NCBI RefSeq assembly: GCF_010092505.1
Contig: NZ_CP048021.1
Coordinates: 1,240,001 to 1,304,000 of the forward strand
Direction of reading: 5' to 3'
DNA: 64,000 nt
From: Virgibacillus sp. MSP4-1
GTDB taxonomy: Bacteria; Bacillota; Bacilli; Bacillales; Alkalibacillaceae
A program made the translations under genes and the position numbers. The notes beneath the pieces are model-generated. The model worked only from the letters and a program-made list of their open reading frames with translations. It did not search any database and was not told the DNA's origin. This document shows positions 27,981 through 37,376 of this stretch, one piece after another. Positions within the stretch are counted from its first letter, which is position 1. Each line of letters begins with the position of its first letter.

Positions 27981-28745
27981 TTAATCCGTTAATTGATCTT
28001 CTTCATTCTGATAAATGATAATATCGGAAAAATTTGTTTCCTGTTCACAAATAATCATTCTGCTTTTCATTAATTCAAGTAATGCAATAAATGATACAAC
28101 AATATGGGAACGAACAGGTGAGGGAAATAATTCATCAAAGAAAATTTTCCGATTTGCCTGTCGGATATAATCCAGCATTTGGTCCATACGTTGCTGAATT
28201 GGAATATCCTGCCTCTCGACTGTTGTTTCCAGGGGTTCGTTCCATTTCTTTCTTTGAAACAGCTTCTGTAATGCACCAATCATGTCAAAAATGGTTACTT
28301 CTCCATGATTTTCAACGGGTTTATTTTCATTTTTATAAACGTCCAGATTCACAGGCGGTCGTGTGTAAATCTGATTCGTTTCCAATTCTCTGTCCTTAAG
28401 GTTTTGTGCTGCTTCCTTGTATTTACGATATTCAATTAATCGCCTCATCAGGTCCTCTCTCGGATCCTCTTCTTCATACTCATCCTCTTCCAATTCCAGT
28501 TCCTGGTTAGGGATAAGCATCTTACTCTTAATTTCAATTAACGTTGCAGCCATCACCAGATACTCACTGGCTATATTCAGCTCCAGCTGTTGCATCGTAT
28601 GGATGTAGCCCATATATTGTTCTGTAATTTGAGCAACCGGAATATCATATATATCAATTTCATAACGATTAATCAAATGTAATAGTAAATCCAGCGGTCC
28701 TTCAAATGTGTCCAATTTAACAAGATATTCTTCGCCCATCTTCAT
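27981..28745 (-). CDS. scpA: Segregation and condensation protein ScpA (kleisin)
   Basis: The 254-residue kleisin of the bacterial condensin. The N-terminus KLDTFEGPLDLLLHLINRYE binds the SMC neck, the middle is acidic (ELELEEDEYEEEDPREDL), and the C-terminal winged helix (ARSP-like region VRSHIVVSFIALLELMKSR) binds the SMC cap. Start ATG at 28745 follows AAGGA. It heads the scpAB unit. Confidence 0.95.
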   Translation of the reverse strand: MKMGEEYLVKLDTFEGPLDLLLHLINRYEIDIYDIPVAQITEQYMGYIHTMQQLELNIASEYLVMAATLIEIKSKMLIPNQELELEEDEYEEEDPREDLMRRLIEYRKYKEAAQNLKDRELETNQIYTRPPVNLDVYKNENKPVENHGEVTIFDMIGALQKLFQRKKWNEPLETTVERQDIPIQQRMDQMLDYIRQANRKIFFDELFPSPVRSHIVVSFIALLELMKSRMIICEQETNFSDIIIYQNEEDQLTD

Positions 28746-28903
28746 CAGAATTCCTTCCCTGAAAAAATTAATTCAATTCTTTATATCCGCCTATACAACA
28801 TTAAATAAATGTACATAAGGTATTAACGTAAGAAACATGGTAAAAGGTTATGAGTTACCGATATTTCCTTTTATCATTGTAATCTAAAAAAGGAGGATTT
28901 ACT

Positions 28904-29002
28904 ATGGGTTCATATGGTTATGGCGGCGGTTTCGCGTTAATCGTAGTATTGTTCATTCTGTTAATTATTGTTGGTGCAAGCTGGGGTTATGGAGGATATT
29001 AA
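28904..29002 (+). CDS. YjcZ-family small sporulation peptide
   Basis: A 32-residue peptide, MGSYGYGGGFALIVVLFILL and then IIVGASWGYGGY: Gly/Tyr-rich ends around one hydrophobic segment (about 10-25). This is the pattern of the YjcZ family, short proteins found as several paralogues in Bacillaceae and associated with the spore. The ribosome-binding site AAGGAGG lies 7 bases before the ATG and a strong terminator follows at once, so it is a monocistronic gene facing away from scpA. Function is unknown. Confidence 0.85.
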   Translation: MGSYGYGGGFALIVVLFILLIIVGASWGYGGY

Positions 29003-29017
29003 TTCATCCTCAAAACC

Positions 29018-29054
29018 GCGCTAAGCTTATCAAGGCTTAGCGCTTTGTTTTTTT
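29018..29054 (+). terminator. Terminator after the yjcZ-like gene
   Basis: GCGCTAAGC (29018-29026) pairs with GCTTAGCGC (29035-29043), followed by TTTGTTTTTTT. Confidence 0.92.
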
Positions 29055-29158
29055 AATATCAAGGAATATATTTATCATTGTCCGTTTCTCATGATAAACT
29101 GAAAAAAATGATTCTTTACTTGCAGTTACTGTACTTTAAAGTTAAAGGAGTTGCTGGT

Positions 29159-29629
29159 ATGTATGACGATGCATATGTGACATATCTGGCTCACTTTACA
29201 GGAACCAGGGACTATTTCGAATGTCATGAGATATTGGAGGAAAGGTGGAAAAAGGAGACACCCTTGGACCGAAATTCAATCTGGGTTGGTTTTATCCAGT
29301 TGGCAGTTTCATTATACCATCAGCGGAGAGGAAACCATGTGGGAGCCTTACGCTTGATAAAAAAGGCAAAGCAAAAATTTCATCTTCATCATGCGTTAAT
29401 CGAAAACTTTGGACTATCCAAATCCGAAATGTTAAAAACCCTTGATATGCTTGAATCCAACATACAGCAGAAGAAAGCTTATCAGAGTATTTCATTACCC
29501 ATTCAGGATAAGCGCCTTACTGAACAAGTCAGGCAAAAGTGCTCCAAATGGAATTGCGCGTTCAATTCCAAAAGCGATTTATCTGATCATTATATTGTAC
29601 ATAAGCACATGTTGCGACACGACAATTAA
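29159..29629 (+). CDS. ypuF: DUF309 protein YpuF
   Basis: A 156-residue soluble helical protein with the DUF309 signature RDYFECHEILEERWK near residues 17-31, in which His, Glu and Trp-Lys are conserved, and a second part WVGFIQLAVSLYHQRRGNHV. The start is the ATG at 29159, eight bases after AAAGGAG; the frame is open further upstream but without a site. In B. subtilis ypuF is next to scpA, and here the yjcZ-like gene has come between. Biochemical function unknown. It converges on ribT with 3 bases between stops. Confidence 0.8.
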   Translation: MYDDAYVTYLAHFTGTRDYFECHEILEERWKKETPLDRNSIWVGFIQLAVSLYHQRRGNHVGALRLIKKAKQKFHLHHALIENFGLSKSEMLKTLDMLESNIQQKKAYQSISLPIQDKRLTEQVRQKCSKWNCAFNSKSDLSDHYIVHKHMLRHDN

Positions 29630-29632
29630 AGG

Positions 29633-30013
<381 letters not shown>

Positions 30014-30209
30014 TCATTATTCGAAAGTCACTCTGATTTATACCCTTCAAACGCAAAACGTCTATCATTCAACTATACTTATACGTTTATTTATAAATAC
30101 ATCTTTTCCATTTCATTCTAATATTAGTCCTATATTTTTCCATTCAGAGCCGCTTGACCATAATGTTCTATATAATTTATCCCTTTTCCTTCTAACATAG
30201 TGTATTTAT

Positions 30210-30296
30210 CTAAACAATATAATACCAGTAAATAAATCCCCAAATAAGACCAAATCCTGCCAGCAATAAAAATAATCGTCTATTTTTCTTTCGCAT
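30210..30296 (-). CDS. Predicted 28-residue membrane peptide
   Basis: Begins MRKKNRRLFLLLAGFGLIWG and ends FIYWYYIV: a basic head and one hydrophobic segment. GGAGG stands ten bases before the ATG. It lies in the otherwise empty 30005-30381 stretch between ribT and the M50 gene. It could be a real small membrane protein; no family recognised and coding status is unproven. Confidence 0.5.
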   Translation of the reverse strand: MRKKNRRLFLLLAGFGLIWGFIYWYYIV

Positions 30297-30381
30297 TATC
30301 GTAAATCCTCCAAAAAGGATATCATTTCTCTCTTATTATAATTCCTTTTACTCTTCATGCAAATGGTATTCATTCACTAAT

Positions 30382-30834
30382 TTAATCTCTTGCCCCTAAG
30401 CTTTTCATAATAACCTCTACACAAACATACCCATCCGATTTTTTCCTCCCAAGCCGAAATGGAATTATGTTTAGGATGGCAAGCCATAAATTAAACCAAA
30501 TAGCTAATTGAATGACCGTATTTTCATAGGAGATAAAAGATGTCCCCCATGCCACAACTCCATTCATTATGGGACCGGCTAATGATATCAACACCTTTTC
30601 CCAGGCTTTGAAGTCATCTTCTTTTTCACTTAGGGACTGACCCCCCATAAATAAAAGGGTGTGCAGATGAAGATGAATCCTCCCTACTCTTAAGGCTGCC
30701 CTTTCCCTGCCTGAACCAATAAAAAAATGGACGAAATCCGCCTTAAGAATATAGGCCATACCTGCATGGCCAAATTCGTGAAAAAGAATAGTAAGAGGAG
30801 CGATTAAAAGGAAAAAGATAACGAAACTAATCAT
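30382..30834 (-). CDS. Compact M50-type (site-2) intramembrane protease
   Basis: A 150-residue membrane protein that appears to be a minimal site-2 protease. The zinc motif HEFGHAG is at about residues 19-25 in the first hydrophobic segment; AGPIMNGVVAWG near 92 is typical of M50; the third element reads NLWLAILNIIPF followed by a downstream SDG (about 135-137), a stretched version of the NxxPxxxxDG motif. No PDZ or CBS domain is present. It is much shorter than SpoIVFB. The substrate is unknown; location beside ppiB gives no clue. Confidence 0.75.
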   Translation of the reverse strand: MISFVIFFLLIAPLTILFHEFGHAGMAYILKADFVHFFIGSGRERAALRVGRIHLHLHTLLFMGGQSLSEKEDDFKAWEKVLISLAGPIMNGVVAWGTSFISYENTVIQLAIWFNLWLAILNIIPFRLGRKKSDGYVCVEVIMKSLGARD

Positions 30835-30997
30835 AGAAATCTCCTTAACGTCGGCATATACAAATAGAATGCAGCTGGGAACAAACTATTTTCATTATAA
30901 TAAATGGGGATTGGGAAGGGGGGCGTATACCCTCTTCCGAAAACATCCTCTCATTAGCCGTAAATGATTCTGTCAGATCCCAGCCACATTTTATGAT

Positions 30998-31441
30998 TTA
31001 TTCGTTGACCTTAACTTCCTTCATAACATCTCCATTTTTCATGGCTTTGGCTGTTTCAAGACCGGAAGTTACCTGTCCAAACACTGTATGTACGCCATTT
31101 AAATGGGGCTGCTCTTCATGTACGATAAAAAATTGAGAGGAGCCTGTATCCTTTCCGGCATGAGCCATAGATAAGCTGCCAGGAACATGTTTATGAGGAT
31201 TACCTTCTGTTTCACATTTAATGGTATATCCGGCATTACCTGTTCCATCTCCCCTTGGGCAGCCGCCCTGACTCACAAAACCCGGGATAACCCGGTGAAA
31301 TGTAAGACCGTCATAAAAACCGTCATTAGCCAGTTTTTCAAAGTTGGCAACGGTGCCAGGAGCTTCATCCGGATATAATTCAAACTCAATTTTATCTCCA
31401 TTTTCCATTATAATATAGCCTTGTTTCGTCAAATAAATCAT
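30998..31441 (-). CDS. ppiB: Peptidyl-prolyl cis-trans isomerase B (cyclophilin)
   Basis: A 147-residue cytoplasmic cyclophilin that speeds proline isomerisation in folding proteins. Signature elements: [35 protein letters not shown] with the catalytic arginine, [16 protein letters not shown] and [11 protein letters not shown]. Full length for the bacterial class. In B. subtilis ppiB is also near ribT and lysA. Confidence 0.95.
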   Translation of the reverse strand: MIYLTKQGYIIMENGDKIEFELYPDEAPGTVANFEKLANDGFYDGLTFHRVIPGFVSQGGCPRGDGTGNAGYTIKCETEGNPHKHVPGSLSMAHAGKDTGSSQFFIVHEEQPHLNGVHTVFGQVTSGLETAKAMKNGDVMKEVKVNE

Positions 31442-31543
31442 CTCCTTTTATATCAATCGTACTTATCATATCACAAAAGAAAGCATCCATCAGCGAATTT
31501 GTTGCGTCTATAGAAACCTTATCCGCCCGCGCGTTTGTTTATC

Positions 31544-31575
31544 TTGTCAAGCTACGGCTCCCAGGTCGCTTTTCT
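31544..31575 (-). repeat. Short, internally deleted copy of the 122-base intergenic repeat
   Basis: TTGTCAAGCTACGGCTCC, then CAGGTCGCTTTTCT: the two ends of the tandem repeat found at 55731-55974, with the middle missing. It abuts the lysA stop codon. Confidence 0.65.
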
Positions 31576-32863
31576 ATTCATAAGACAGGTCGTTCTGGGT
31601 TAGGGACTGGTAGGATTCTCTTTTGACGACCAGCTGGCTTTTTCCATTTTCAACAAATACAACAGCTGGCTTCGGGAAGCGGTTATAGTTGTTTGACATA
31701 GAGTAACCATATGCTCCAGTTGAAAATATAGCCAGAATATCTCCTGCTTCTATTGAATCAGGCACCTTTTCATCCCATATTAGCATGTCACCTGTTTCAC
31801 AGCATTTTCCTGCAACGGAGACAGCCTTTGCGGGTGCTTCATGAAGCTTGTTTGCAACAACAGCTTGATATTTGGCGTTATATAATGCAGGCCGAATGTT
31901 GTCTGTCATTCCCCCGTTCACCGAAACATAGGTCCGTATTCCAGGGATTTCCTTAATCGATCCAACGGAATAAAGAGTTATTCCTGCGTCACCAACTATC
32001 GCCCGTCCAGGCTCAATCCAGATTTCCGGAACAGGAAGCCCGAAATGTCCTGCCTGTTTTTTCACTTCCTCAACCAGCACTTCTGCATATTGAGCCAGCG
32101 GTTTCGGCTCATCCTCCTCAGTATATTTAATACCAAAGCCGCCGCCTAAGTTTAAAACTTCAGGGATATAATGATGAGTCTGATACCAATGGTTCATAGT
32201 CTGATAGAGTTTTTGTACAGCCATAACAAAACCAGTCGTTTCAAAAATCTGCGAACCGATGTGACAGTGTAGTCCCATTACGTTTATATTTTCATTGGGA
32301 AGAAGCTGTAACAGCGCTTGTTCAGCCTGTCCATTCGATAAATCAAAGCCAAATTTGGAATCTTCCTGTCCTGTTAGAATATAGTCATGCGTATGAGCCT
32401 CAATTCCCGGTGTGACTCTTAATAGAACATTGATATCCTGTTGATATTCATTTACCAGATTTTCCAATAGATTGATTTCATAAAAATTATCTACAACAAT
32501 ACATCCGATTTTATGTTTTAGCGCCATATCCAATTCTTCTTCACTTTTATTATTTCCATGCAGATGGATTCTTTCCACTGGGAAATCTGCCTGTAGAGCT
32601 GTATAAAGTTCACCTTGTGAAACAACATCCAGGCTTAGTCCCTCCTGTTTAGCAACCTGAAGCATCGCAACAGAGGAAAAAGCCTTACTGGCATACGCCA
32701 CCTGAAAAGGTACCTCAAGTTTCTTAAATGTCTCCACAAATGCTTTGGCATTCTCCCTGATTTTATGAACATCATAAACATAAAGTGGTGTCCCATATGT
32801 CCGGGCAAGCTCGAGCATATCGATTCCGCCAAAATGTAAATGATTTGATTTATTAGTAGACAT
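31574..32863 (-). CDS. lysA: Diaminopimelate decarboxylase
   Basis: Last step of lysine synthesis: meso-diaminopimelate to lysine plus CO2. A 429-residue fold-III PLP enzyme: PLP lysine in FQVAYASKAFSS near residue 59, LGLNLGGGFGI-like glycine loop (NLGGGFGIKY), EPGRAIV, and the active-site cysteine segment GKCCETGDML from the partner subunit. Three potential starts occur close together (GTG at 32872, ATG at 32866 and 32863); the last has the best spacing from GGGGTG. The leader has no room for a lysine riboswitch. Position between ppiB and spoVAF matches B. subtilis. Confidence 0.93.
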   Translation of the reverse strand: MSTNKSNHLHFGGIDMLELARTYGTPLYVYDVHKIRENAKAFVETFKKLEVPFQVAYASKAFSSVAMLQVAKQEGLSLDVVSQGELYTALQADFPVERIHLHGNNKSEEELDMALKHKIGCIVVDNFYEINLLENLVNEYQQDINVLLRVTPGIEAHTHDYILTGQEDSKFGFDLSNGQAEQALLQLLPNENINVMGLHCHIGSQIFETTGFVMAVQKLYQTMNHWYQTHHYIPEVLNLGGGFGIKYTEEDEPKPLAQYAEVLVEEVKKQAGHFGLPVPEIWIEPGRAIVGDAGITLYSVGSIKEIPGIRTYVSVNGGMTDNIRPALYNAKYQAVVANKLHEAPAKAVSVAGKCCETGDMLIWDEKVPDSIEAGDILAIFSTGAYGYSMSNNYNRFPKPAVVFVENGKSQLVVKRESYQSLTQNDLSYE

Positions 32864-32881
32864 CATATTCACCCCTGTAAA

Positions 32882-32967
32882 TTAAAAAAGAAGGAGACAG
32901 TGCCACTGCCTCCCAAAAATAAAAGTACCGATAAAGTATAAAAATACTTTATCATATCCTTCTTTTT
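32882..32967 (-). terminator. Compound hairpin between spoVAF and lysA
   Basis: On the minus strand GATAAAGTA/TACTTTATC forms one hairpin; GGAGGCAGTGGCACTGTCTCC can form a second, followed by TTCTTTTTT. The outer AAAAAGAAGGA (32967-32957) can also pair with TCCTTCTTTTT (32892-32882). It ends spoVAF transcription and may attenuate into lysA. Confidence 0.7.
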
Positions 32968-32976
32968 GTTTCAATA

Positions 32977-34449
32977 TTATTTCCATGGTTGTCTATGGTC
33001 ATTCTTTGGCCGTACAATACTTGGACGACGGTTTGTTAATGGTACGGACACTCTGAACAGAATCTGACTCATTCCCTTCGCATCAAATGGAATAAACGGC
33101 CACATATAAGGAGTATTAAGGGAATTTCTGCTGACCAGGAACAGAATATAGAGCGTACCTCCAATGGTAAAACCATTGATTCCAAACAGAGCTACAGAAA
33201 TTATAAGCAAGAGCCTTGTCATCTTATTTGCGACACCCAGTTCATAGCTTGGCGTTGCAAAAGCCCCAATTGCACATATTGACACATAAAGAATAACTTC
33301 AGGCATAAACAAGCCTACATCAATAGCAATTTGCCCAATTAGAACAGCCGCAATTAAGCCCATCGCCGTGGACAGTGGTGTTGGTGTGTGAATGGCTGCC
33401 ATTCGCAAAAACTCAATCCCTATATCAGCTAATATAAGCTGGATAACAACAGGGATGTTCCCTTCCTCTTTAGGACCGATAAACTCCAATCCTGAAGGCA
33501 GCAACGTTGGATCTAAAACGAATGTGAGCCAGAGTGGCAGCAAAAAAATGGACGCTAATATCCCTAAAAAGCGGATCCATCTTACAAATGAACCTGCTGC
33601 CGGTGATTCACGAAATTCTTCAGCATGCTGTACATGGTGAAAATAGGTTGTAGGTGTAATAATCATACTTGGTGACGTATCAACCATTACAATGACATGG
33701 CCTTCTAACAAATGTGAAGAAGCCACATCCGGGCGCTCAGTGTAACGAACCATTGGGAATGGATTAAACCCCTGATGAACTAAAAATTCCTCAATCGTTT
33801 TATCCGCCATAGAAATCCCATCAACTTCTATATTTTCAATTTCAGTTTTTATTAAGTCCACAAGCCCTTGATCTGCTACATCTTTTAGGTACATAAAAAC
33901 GACATCTGTTTTGGAACGTTCACCAACCTTCGTTATTTCCACACGTAATCGTTCATCCCGAATCCTTCTGCGTGTAAGAGAGGTATTTTCAATAATATTC
34001 TCTGTATAACCATCTCTTGAGCCCCTTACAACTTTTTCTGTATCCGGCTCCTGAGGGGATCTTCCCGGATAAGAACGGACATCAACAATAAACGCATGCT
34101 TTTCACCATCAACAAAAATAACGATAAGACCAGAGAGAAGTTCATCAACTGCTTCATCCATCGTTTTGACTTCAGTCACCTGCTGATGAACGAGTCGATT
34201 ATGGATGACTTCATTAACCTTTGCATAATTAGTTTCAAAATCATTGATTTCAACTAATTTCTTTATAATTTCAATAATATAAGCTGTATCGCACATTCCT
34301 GTCAGATAGTAGATATCAACATCTTTTTTTAACACCTTAATCTGTCTGAAACCGAGATCAAAGGATGTTCCGACACCTACACGATCCTTCATGTACTTTT
34401 CATTTTCGGTCAGCTTTTCGGATACAGCAATCTTTTGTGACTTTGACAT
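32977..34449 (-). CDS. spoVAF: Stage V sporulation protein AF
   Basis: A 490-residue GerA-family-like membrane protein of the spore inner membrane, associated with the dipicolinic-acid channel system. The soluble N-terminal half (about 1-285) contains MCDTAYIIEIIKKLVE and GHVIVMVDTSPSMIITPTTY; the C-terminal half has five or six membrane segments (for example IRFLGILASIFLLPLWLTFV and LLIISVALFGINGFTIGG). Length equals B. subtilis SpoVAF. It follows spoVAE by 21 bases with no spoVAEa between. Confidence 0.92.
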   Translation of the reverse strand: MSKSQKIAVSEKLTENEKYMKDRVGVGTSFDLGFRQIKVLKKDVDIYYLTGMCDTAYIIEIIKKLVEINDFETNYAKVNEVIHNRLVHQQVTEVKTMDEAVDELLSGLIVIFVDGEKHAFIVDVRSYPGRSPQEPDTEKVVRGSRDGYTENIIENTSLTRRRIRDERLRVEITKVGERSKTDVVFMYLKDVADQGLVDLIKTEIENIEVDGISMADKTIEEFLVHQGFNPFPMVRYTERPDVASSHLLEGHVIVMVDTSPSMIITPTTYFHHVQHAEEFRESPAAGSFVRWIRFLGILASIFLLPLWLTFVLDPTLLPSGLEFIGPKEEGNIPVVIQLILADIGIEFLRMAAIHTPTPLSTAMGLIAAVLIGQIAIDVGLFMPEVILYVSICAIGAFATPSYELGVANKMTRLLLIISVALFGINGFTIGGTLYILFLVSRNSLNTPYMWPFIPFDAKGMSQILFRVSVPLTNRRPSIVRPKNDHRQPWK

Positions 34450-34470
34450 AAGCCGTATCTACCCTTTCCG

Positions 34471-34821
34471 TTATCCTTTTGGTTTAAAGAAAACAGCTAC
34501 GAGAAATCCGAATAAAATGGCCGAGGCTATACCTGCTGAAGTTAATTGAAAAATTCCAATGGCCACTCCGATAAAGCCATGATCTTCAGCCTGTTTCATC
34601 GCTCCATGCAACAGGGAGTGACCAAAGCTTGTAATAGGAACGGTAGCACCTGCTCCGGCAAATTTAATTAATTTATCATATAAACTGAACCCATCAAGAA
34701 TGGCACCTGTGACAACAAATGAAGATAAGACATGGGCAGGTGTCAGCTTGGCTACATCAAGTAAAATTTGTCCAATCACGCATATTCCGCCCCCAACGAG
34801 AAAAGCCCATAAATAGTCCAA
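34471..34821 (-). CDS. spoVAE: Stage V sporulation protein AE (AEb type)
   Basis: A 116-residue, highly hydrophobic inner-membrane protein of the spore Ca-DPA channel, homologous in fold to SpoVAC. Typical motifs: [20 protein letters not shown] and [19 protein letters not shown]. The start is TTG at 34821, directly after the spoVAD stop, with AGGAG nine bases upstream. It corresponds to B. subtilis SpoVAEb; the soluble SpoVAEa gene is absent. Confidence 0.92.
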   Translation of the reverse strand: MDYLWAFLVGGGICVIGQILLDVAKLTPAHVLSSFVVTGAILDGFSLYDKLIKFAGAGATVPITSFGHSLLHGAMKQAEDHGFIGVAIGIFQLTSAGIASAILFGFLVAVFFKPKG

Positions 34822-35835
34822 TTAACTCAACTCCTCTCTTGTCAGCACTACACCATGTGCTATGGATGGCATCGTTTCTTTCTGTTGGATCATTGTCGGA
34901 CTGTGAAGGCAGCCTGTTGCTGCAATTAGCACACGATTCAAACGGCCCTTTCGCAGTTCGGATACAATATGCCCATAGGTCACAACTGCTGAACAGGCTG
35001 TCCCACTGCCACCTGCGAAAACAGGTTGATCACTGTTATAAATCATTAATCCACAATCATTATGCACGTGATCAATATTTATTCCATCCTCTTTCATCAT
35101 ATCCTTAAGAATTGGACTTCCAATAGAGGACAAATCCCCCGTGACAATTAAATCATAGTCATTCGGGGAACGACCCACATCAGCCAGATGGGTTTTTATG
35201 GTGTCATAAGCTGCCGGAACCATAGCAGAACCCATATCAAATGGATCACCTATCTGATAGTCCATTACCTTTCCGATTGTGGCTGCTTCTACTCTTATTG
35301 TTGAGGGTTCTTGAGAAACTAATGCACTCCCCCCACCCGTAATTGTCGTTGTAGCTGTAGCAGGTTTTTGCCCGCCATACTCTGTGGGATATCGGAACTG
35401 TCTCTCTGCTGTTGCATTATGACTGCTGGTAGCAGCAATCGCATTGTTGACAAAACCGGCATCCACTAATGCAGAAGCGACAGCCAGCGTTTCCATCGAG
35501 GTGGAACATGCCCCAAACATATTTAAAATCGGTATACACAAGGTTCTAGCTGCATAGTTTGACGTAACATTCTGGTTGAGCAAATCGCCACTTAACATTA
35601 AATCGATCTGATCTTTTTGTAATCTGGCCTTTTGAATACAGGTTTGTATAGACTGCTGGAGGATTTTTCTTTCTGCCTTCTCCCAGTTATCTTCATGACA
35701 ATGTAAATCATCAAAAGTGATATCAAAGGTTTCGCTAAGAGGACCCTGTGCTTCCATGGGACCTCCAACGGTTGCGGTTTCATTAATGTATACTTGATTT
35801 TCAAATATCCATGTCTGCTTCCCTAGTTTACCCAT
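34822..35835 (-). CDS. spoVAD: Stage V sporulation protein AD (DPA-binding)
   Basis: A 337-residue peripheral protein with a thiolase-like fold that binds Ca-dipicolinate during uptake into the forespore. The thiolase-type cysteine is in NMFGACSTSMETLA near residue 110; other family blocks are TFDITFDDLHCHEDNWEKAE, GGGSALVSQE, FAGGSGTACSAVV and GRLNRVLIAATGCLHSPT. Full length. Located between spoVAC and spoVAE as in B. subtilis. Confidence 0.95.
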   Translation of the reverse strand: MGKLGKQTWIFENQVYINETATVGGPMEAQGPLSETFDITFDDLHCHEDNWEKAERKILQQSIQTCIQKARLQKDQIDLMLSGDLLNQNVTSNYAARTLCIPILNMFGACSTSMETLAVASALVDAGFVNNAIAATSSHNATAERQFRYPTEYGGQKPATATTTITGGGSALVSQEPSTIRVEAATIGKVMDYQIGDPFDMGSAMVPAAYDTIKTHLADVGRSPNDYDLIVTGDLSSIGSPILKDMMKEDGINIDHVHNDCGLMIYNSDQPVFAGGSGTACSAVVTYGHIVSELRKGRLNRVLIAATGCLHSPTMIQQKETMPSIAHGVVLTREELS

Positions 35836-35849
35836 GTGAATCCTCCTGT

Positions 35850-36299
35850 TTATTGCATGATTAAGTACCGGATAATCCCAACCAGATATGCGGAAACCGT
35901 TCCATAAACAATAACGGAGCCTGCCAATTTAAACATATTCCCACCAACACCCAAAACTAAGCCTTCACTCTTATGCTCTAAAGCTGCACTTGTAACTGCA
36001 TTGGCAAATCCGGTGATAGGAACAGCTGAACCTGCACCTGCAAACTGGGCTAACTTATCATATACACCAAAGCCGGTCAGTAGAGATGAAATCAGGATCA
36101 GCGTAGCAGCCGTTGGACTGGCTGCATCCTTTTCACTGTACCCAAAAACGCCAATATAAAAATCAGTTAAGGCTTGACCTACAACACAAATTAATCCACC
36201 GACAACGAAGGCTTTCACACAGTTAAGGAATAAATTAGGTTTGGGCTGATAGGATTTAACCGTATTTTTATAATTTTGCTTATCAAATTTATTACTCAT
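35850..36299 (-). CDS. spoVAC: Stage V sporulation protein AC
   Basis: A 149-residue membrane protein; B. subtilis SpoVAC acts as a mechanosensitive channel component for DPA release in germination. A polar N-terminus (MSNKFDKQNYKNTVKSYQP) precedes four hydrophobic segments with AFVVGGLICVVGQALTDFY and FAGAGSAVPITGFANAVTS. The start is the ATG at 36299, preceded by TTGGAG; the frame is open further upstream without a better site. Confidence 0.93.
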   Translation of the reverse strand: MSNKFDKQNYKNTVKSYQPKPNLFLNCVKAFVVGGLICVVGQALTDFYIGVFGYSEKDAASPTAATLILISSLLTGFGVYDKLAQFAGAGSAVPITGFANAVTSAALEHKSEGLVLGVGGNMFKLAGSVIVYGTVSAYLVGIIRYLIMQ

Positions 36300-36316
36300 A
36301 TCACCACTCCAATAAT

Positions 36317-36736
36317 TCATTTCACGAAGATCATCCACTGAAACAGGGACCCGAAAACCTTTCCCAGAACAAGTGCCATTAAAAATCCCAAAATATACCT
36401 ATCCACACCAACTCTTTTGGCAAGGATAGGAAATACATTAAGAACTTCAGTTAATGCAGCTGCCAGCATACCGATAAAAATACCATGAAATAACCCCCAC
36501 ACCATTTCAATAAAAACGGGGAGGCTGAAGACAAATGAACTGAAGGATAAGAGCGTACCAAATAGTGCACCAGCAATCACACTTGTTTCATAATACTGTG
36601 TAAAGACATGTGTTTTACTTAGCTGGATCAGCCTGGGAATCACACCTAAAACGGTTAAAAACGCAACAAACCCCGCACCTACCGCAAGCCCGGAAGAAAG
36701 TCCGATCATCACTTCCAGCAGTTTAATCATAATCAT
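36317..36736 (-). CDS. spoVAB: Stage V sporulation protein AB
   Basis: A 139-residue hydrophobic protein with four membrane segments (AVGAGFVAFLTVLGVIPRL; ALFGTLLSFSSFVFSLPVF; LFHGIFIGMLAAALTEVLNV; ILGFLMALVLGKVFGSLFQW). Its start lies inside the end of spoVAA (14-base overlap), implying coupled translation. Needed with the other SpoVA proteins for DPA uptake in B. subtilis. Confidence 0.92.
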   Translation of the reverse strand: MIMIKLLEVMIGLSSGLAVGAGFVAFLTVLGVIPRLIQLSKTHVFTQYYETSVIAGALFGTLLSFSSFVFSLPVFIEMVWGLFHGIFIGMLAAALTEVLNVFPILAKRVGVDRYILGFLMALVLGKVFGSLFQWMIFVK

Positions 36737-37340
36737 CGTTCTTACTCATTTGATTTTCATGTAAAATCACGTAATTATCCAGTTCCTGCTGATATTTATG
36801 GATTTCTACTTCTAATGGGCTAGGTTCTTCGTTAATTCGTTTCTTAAAGACATGATTAAAAAACAGGATCATGCCCAGCCCCAGGCCTATAGAATATGGG
36901 ATTTGAAGCCACAGAGGATAAGGATTGCTCTTGCCTGTCAGCAAATAATGGAGATGCTGCTGGACCTCCTGCATGCTCACATCATAATGAAAATTCATAA
37001 TAGCCATTCCCGAACCAATAAATAACAATAGCCAGATAAAACCGACGATGAACAATCGAGGCTTTTTTGGCGATACATCTATATAGGCAATGGTCTGATT
37101 AGGCCCAATCGATTGAAATTCCAAATTAGGATGCTGATTTCCAAGAATTTGTATAACGGAGTAAATGTCCAGTACCACTATGTTTTTATCGTCCTTTTTC
37201 ACCTGATAGATAAAGGTGTTTTCCAGAAGCTTTCGCCAATGATTATTTGCCGTTATAAAGGCTATATCCTTAAGCAACAGCTTCTTTTCCTTAGGTATTT
37301 TAATTTTATGACGTAATCGTATATAAACCTGTTCCCCCAT
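36723..37340 (-). CDS. spoVAA: Stage V sporulation protein AA
   Basis: First gene of the spoVA operon. 205 residues: a soluble N-terminal domain (about 1-90, VYIRLRHKIKIPKEKKLLLK and FQSIGPNQTIAYIDVSPKKP) and two membrane segments (about 93-115 and 142-164), then a charged tail. AGGAG lies nine bases before the ATG and a sigma-G-like promoter further upstream. Confidence 0.92.
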   Translation of the reverse strand: MGEQVYIRLRHKIKIPKEKKLLLKDIAFITANNHWRKLLENTFIYQVKKDDKNIVVLDIYSVIQILGNQHPNLEFQSIGPNQTIAYIDVSPKKPRLFIVGFIWLLLFIGSGMAIMNFHYDVSMQEVQQHLHYLLTGKSNPYPLWLQIPYSIGLGLGMILFFNHVFKKRINEEPSPLEVEIHKYQQELDNYVILHENQMSKNDDYD

Positions 37341-37376
37341 GGCACAACACTCCTCTCTTGTTGAGAAGTTTACGTT

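Noticed and set aside
32864-32975. Lysine riboswitch before lysA
   Set aside because: The gap is about 110 bases, too short for an L box, and it is explained by the two hairpins.
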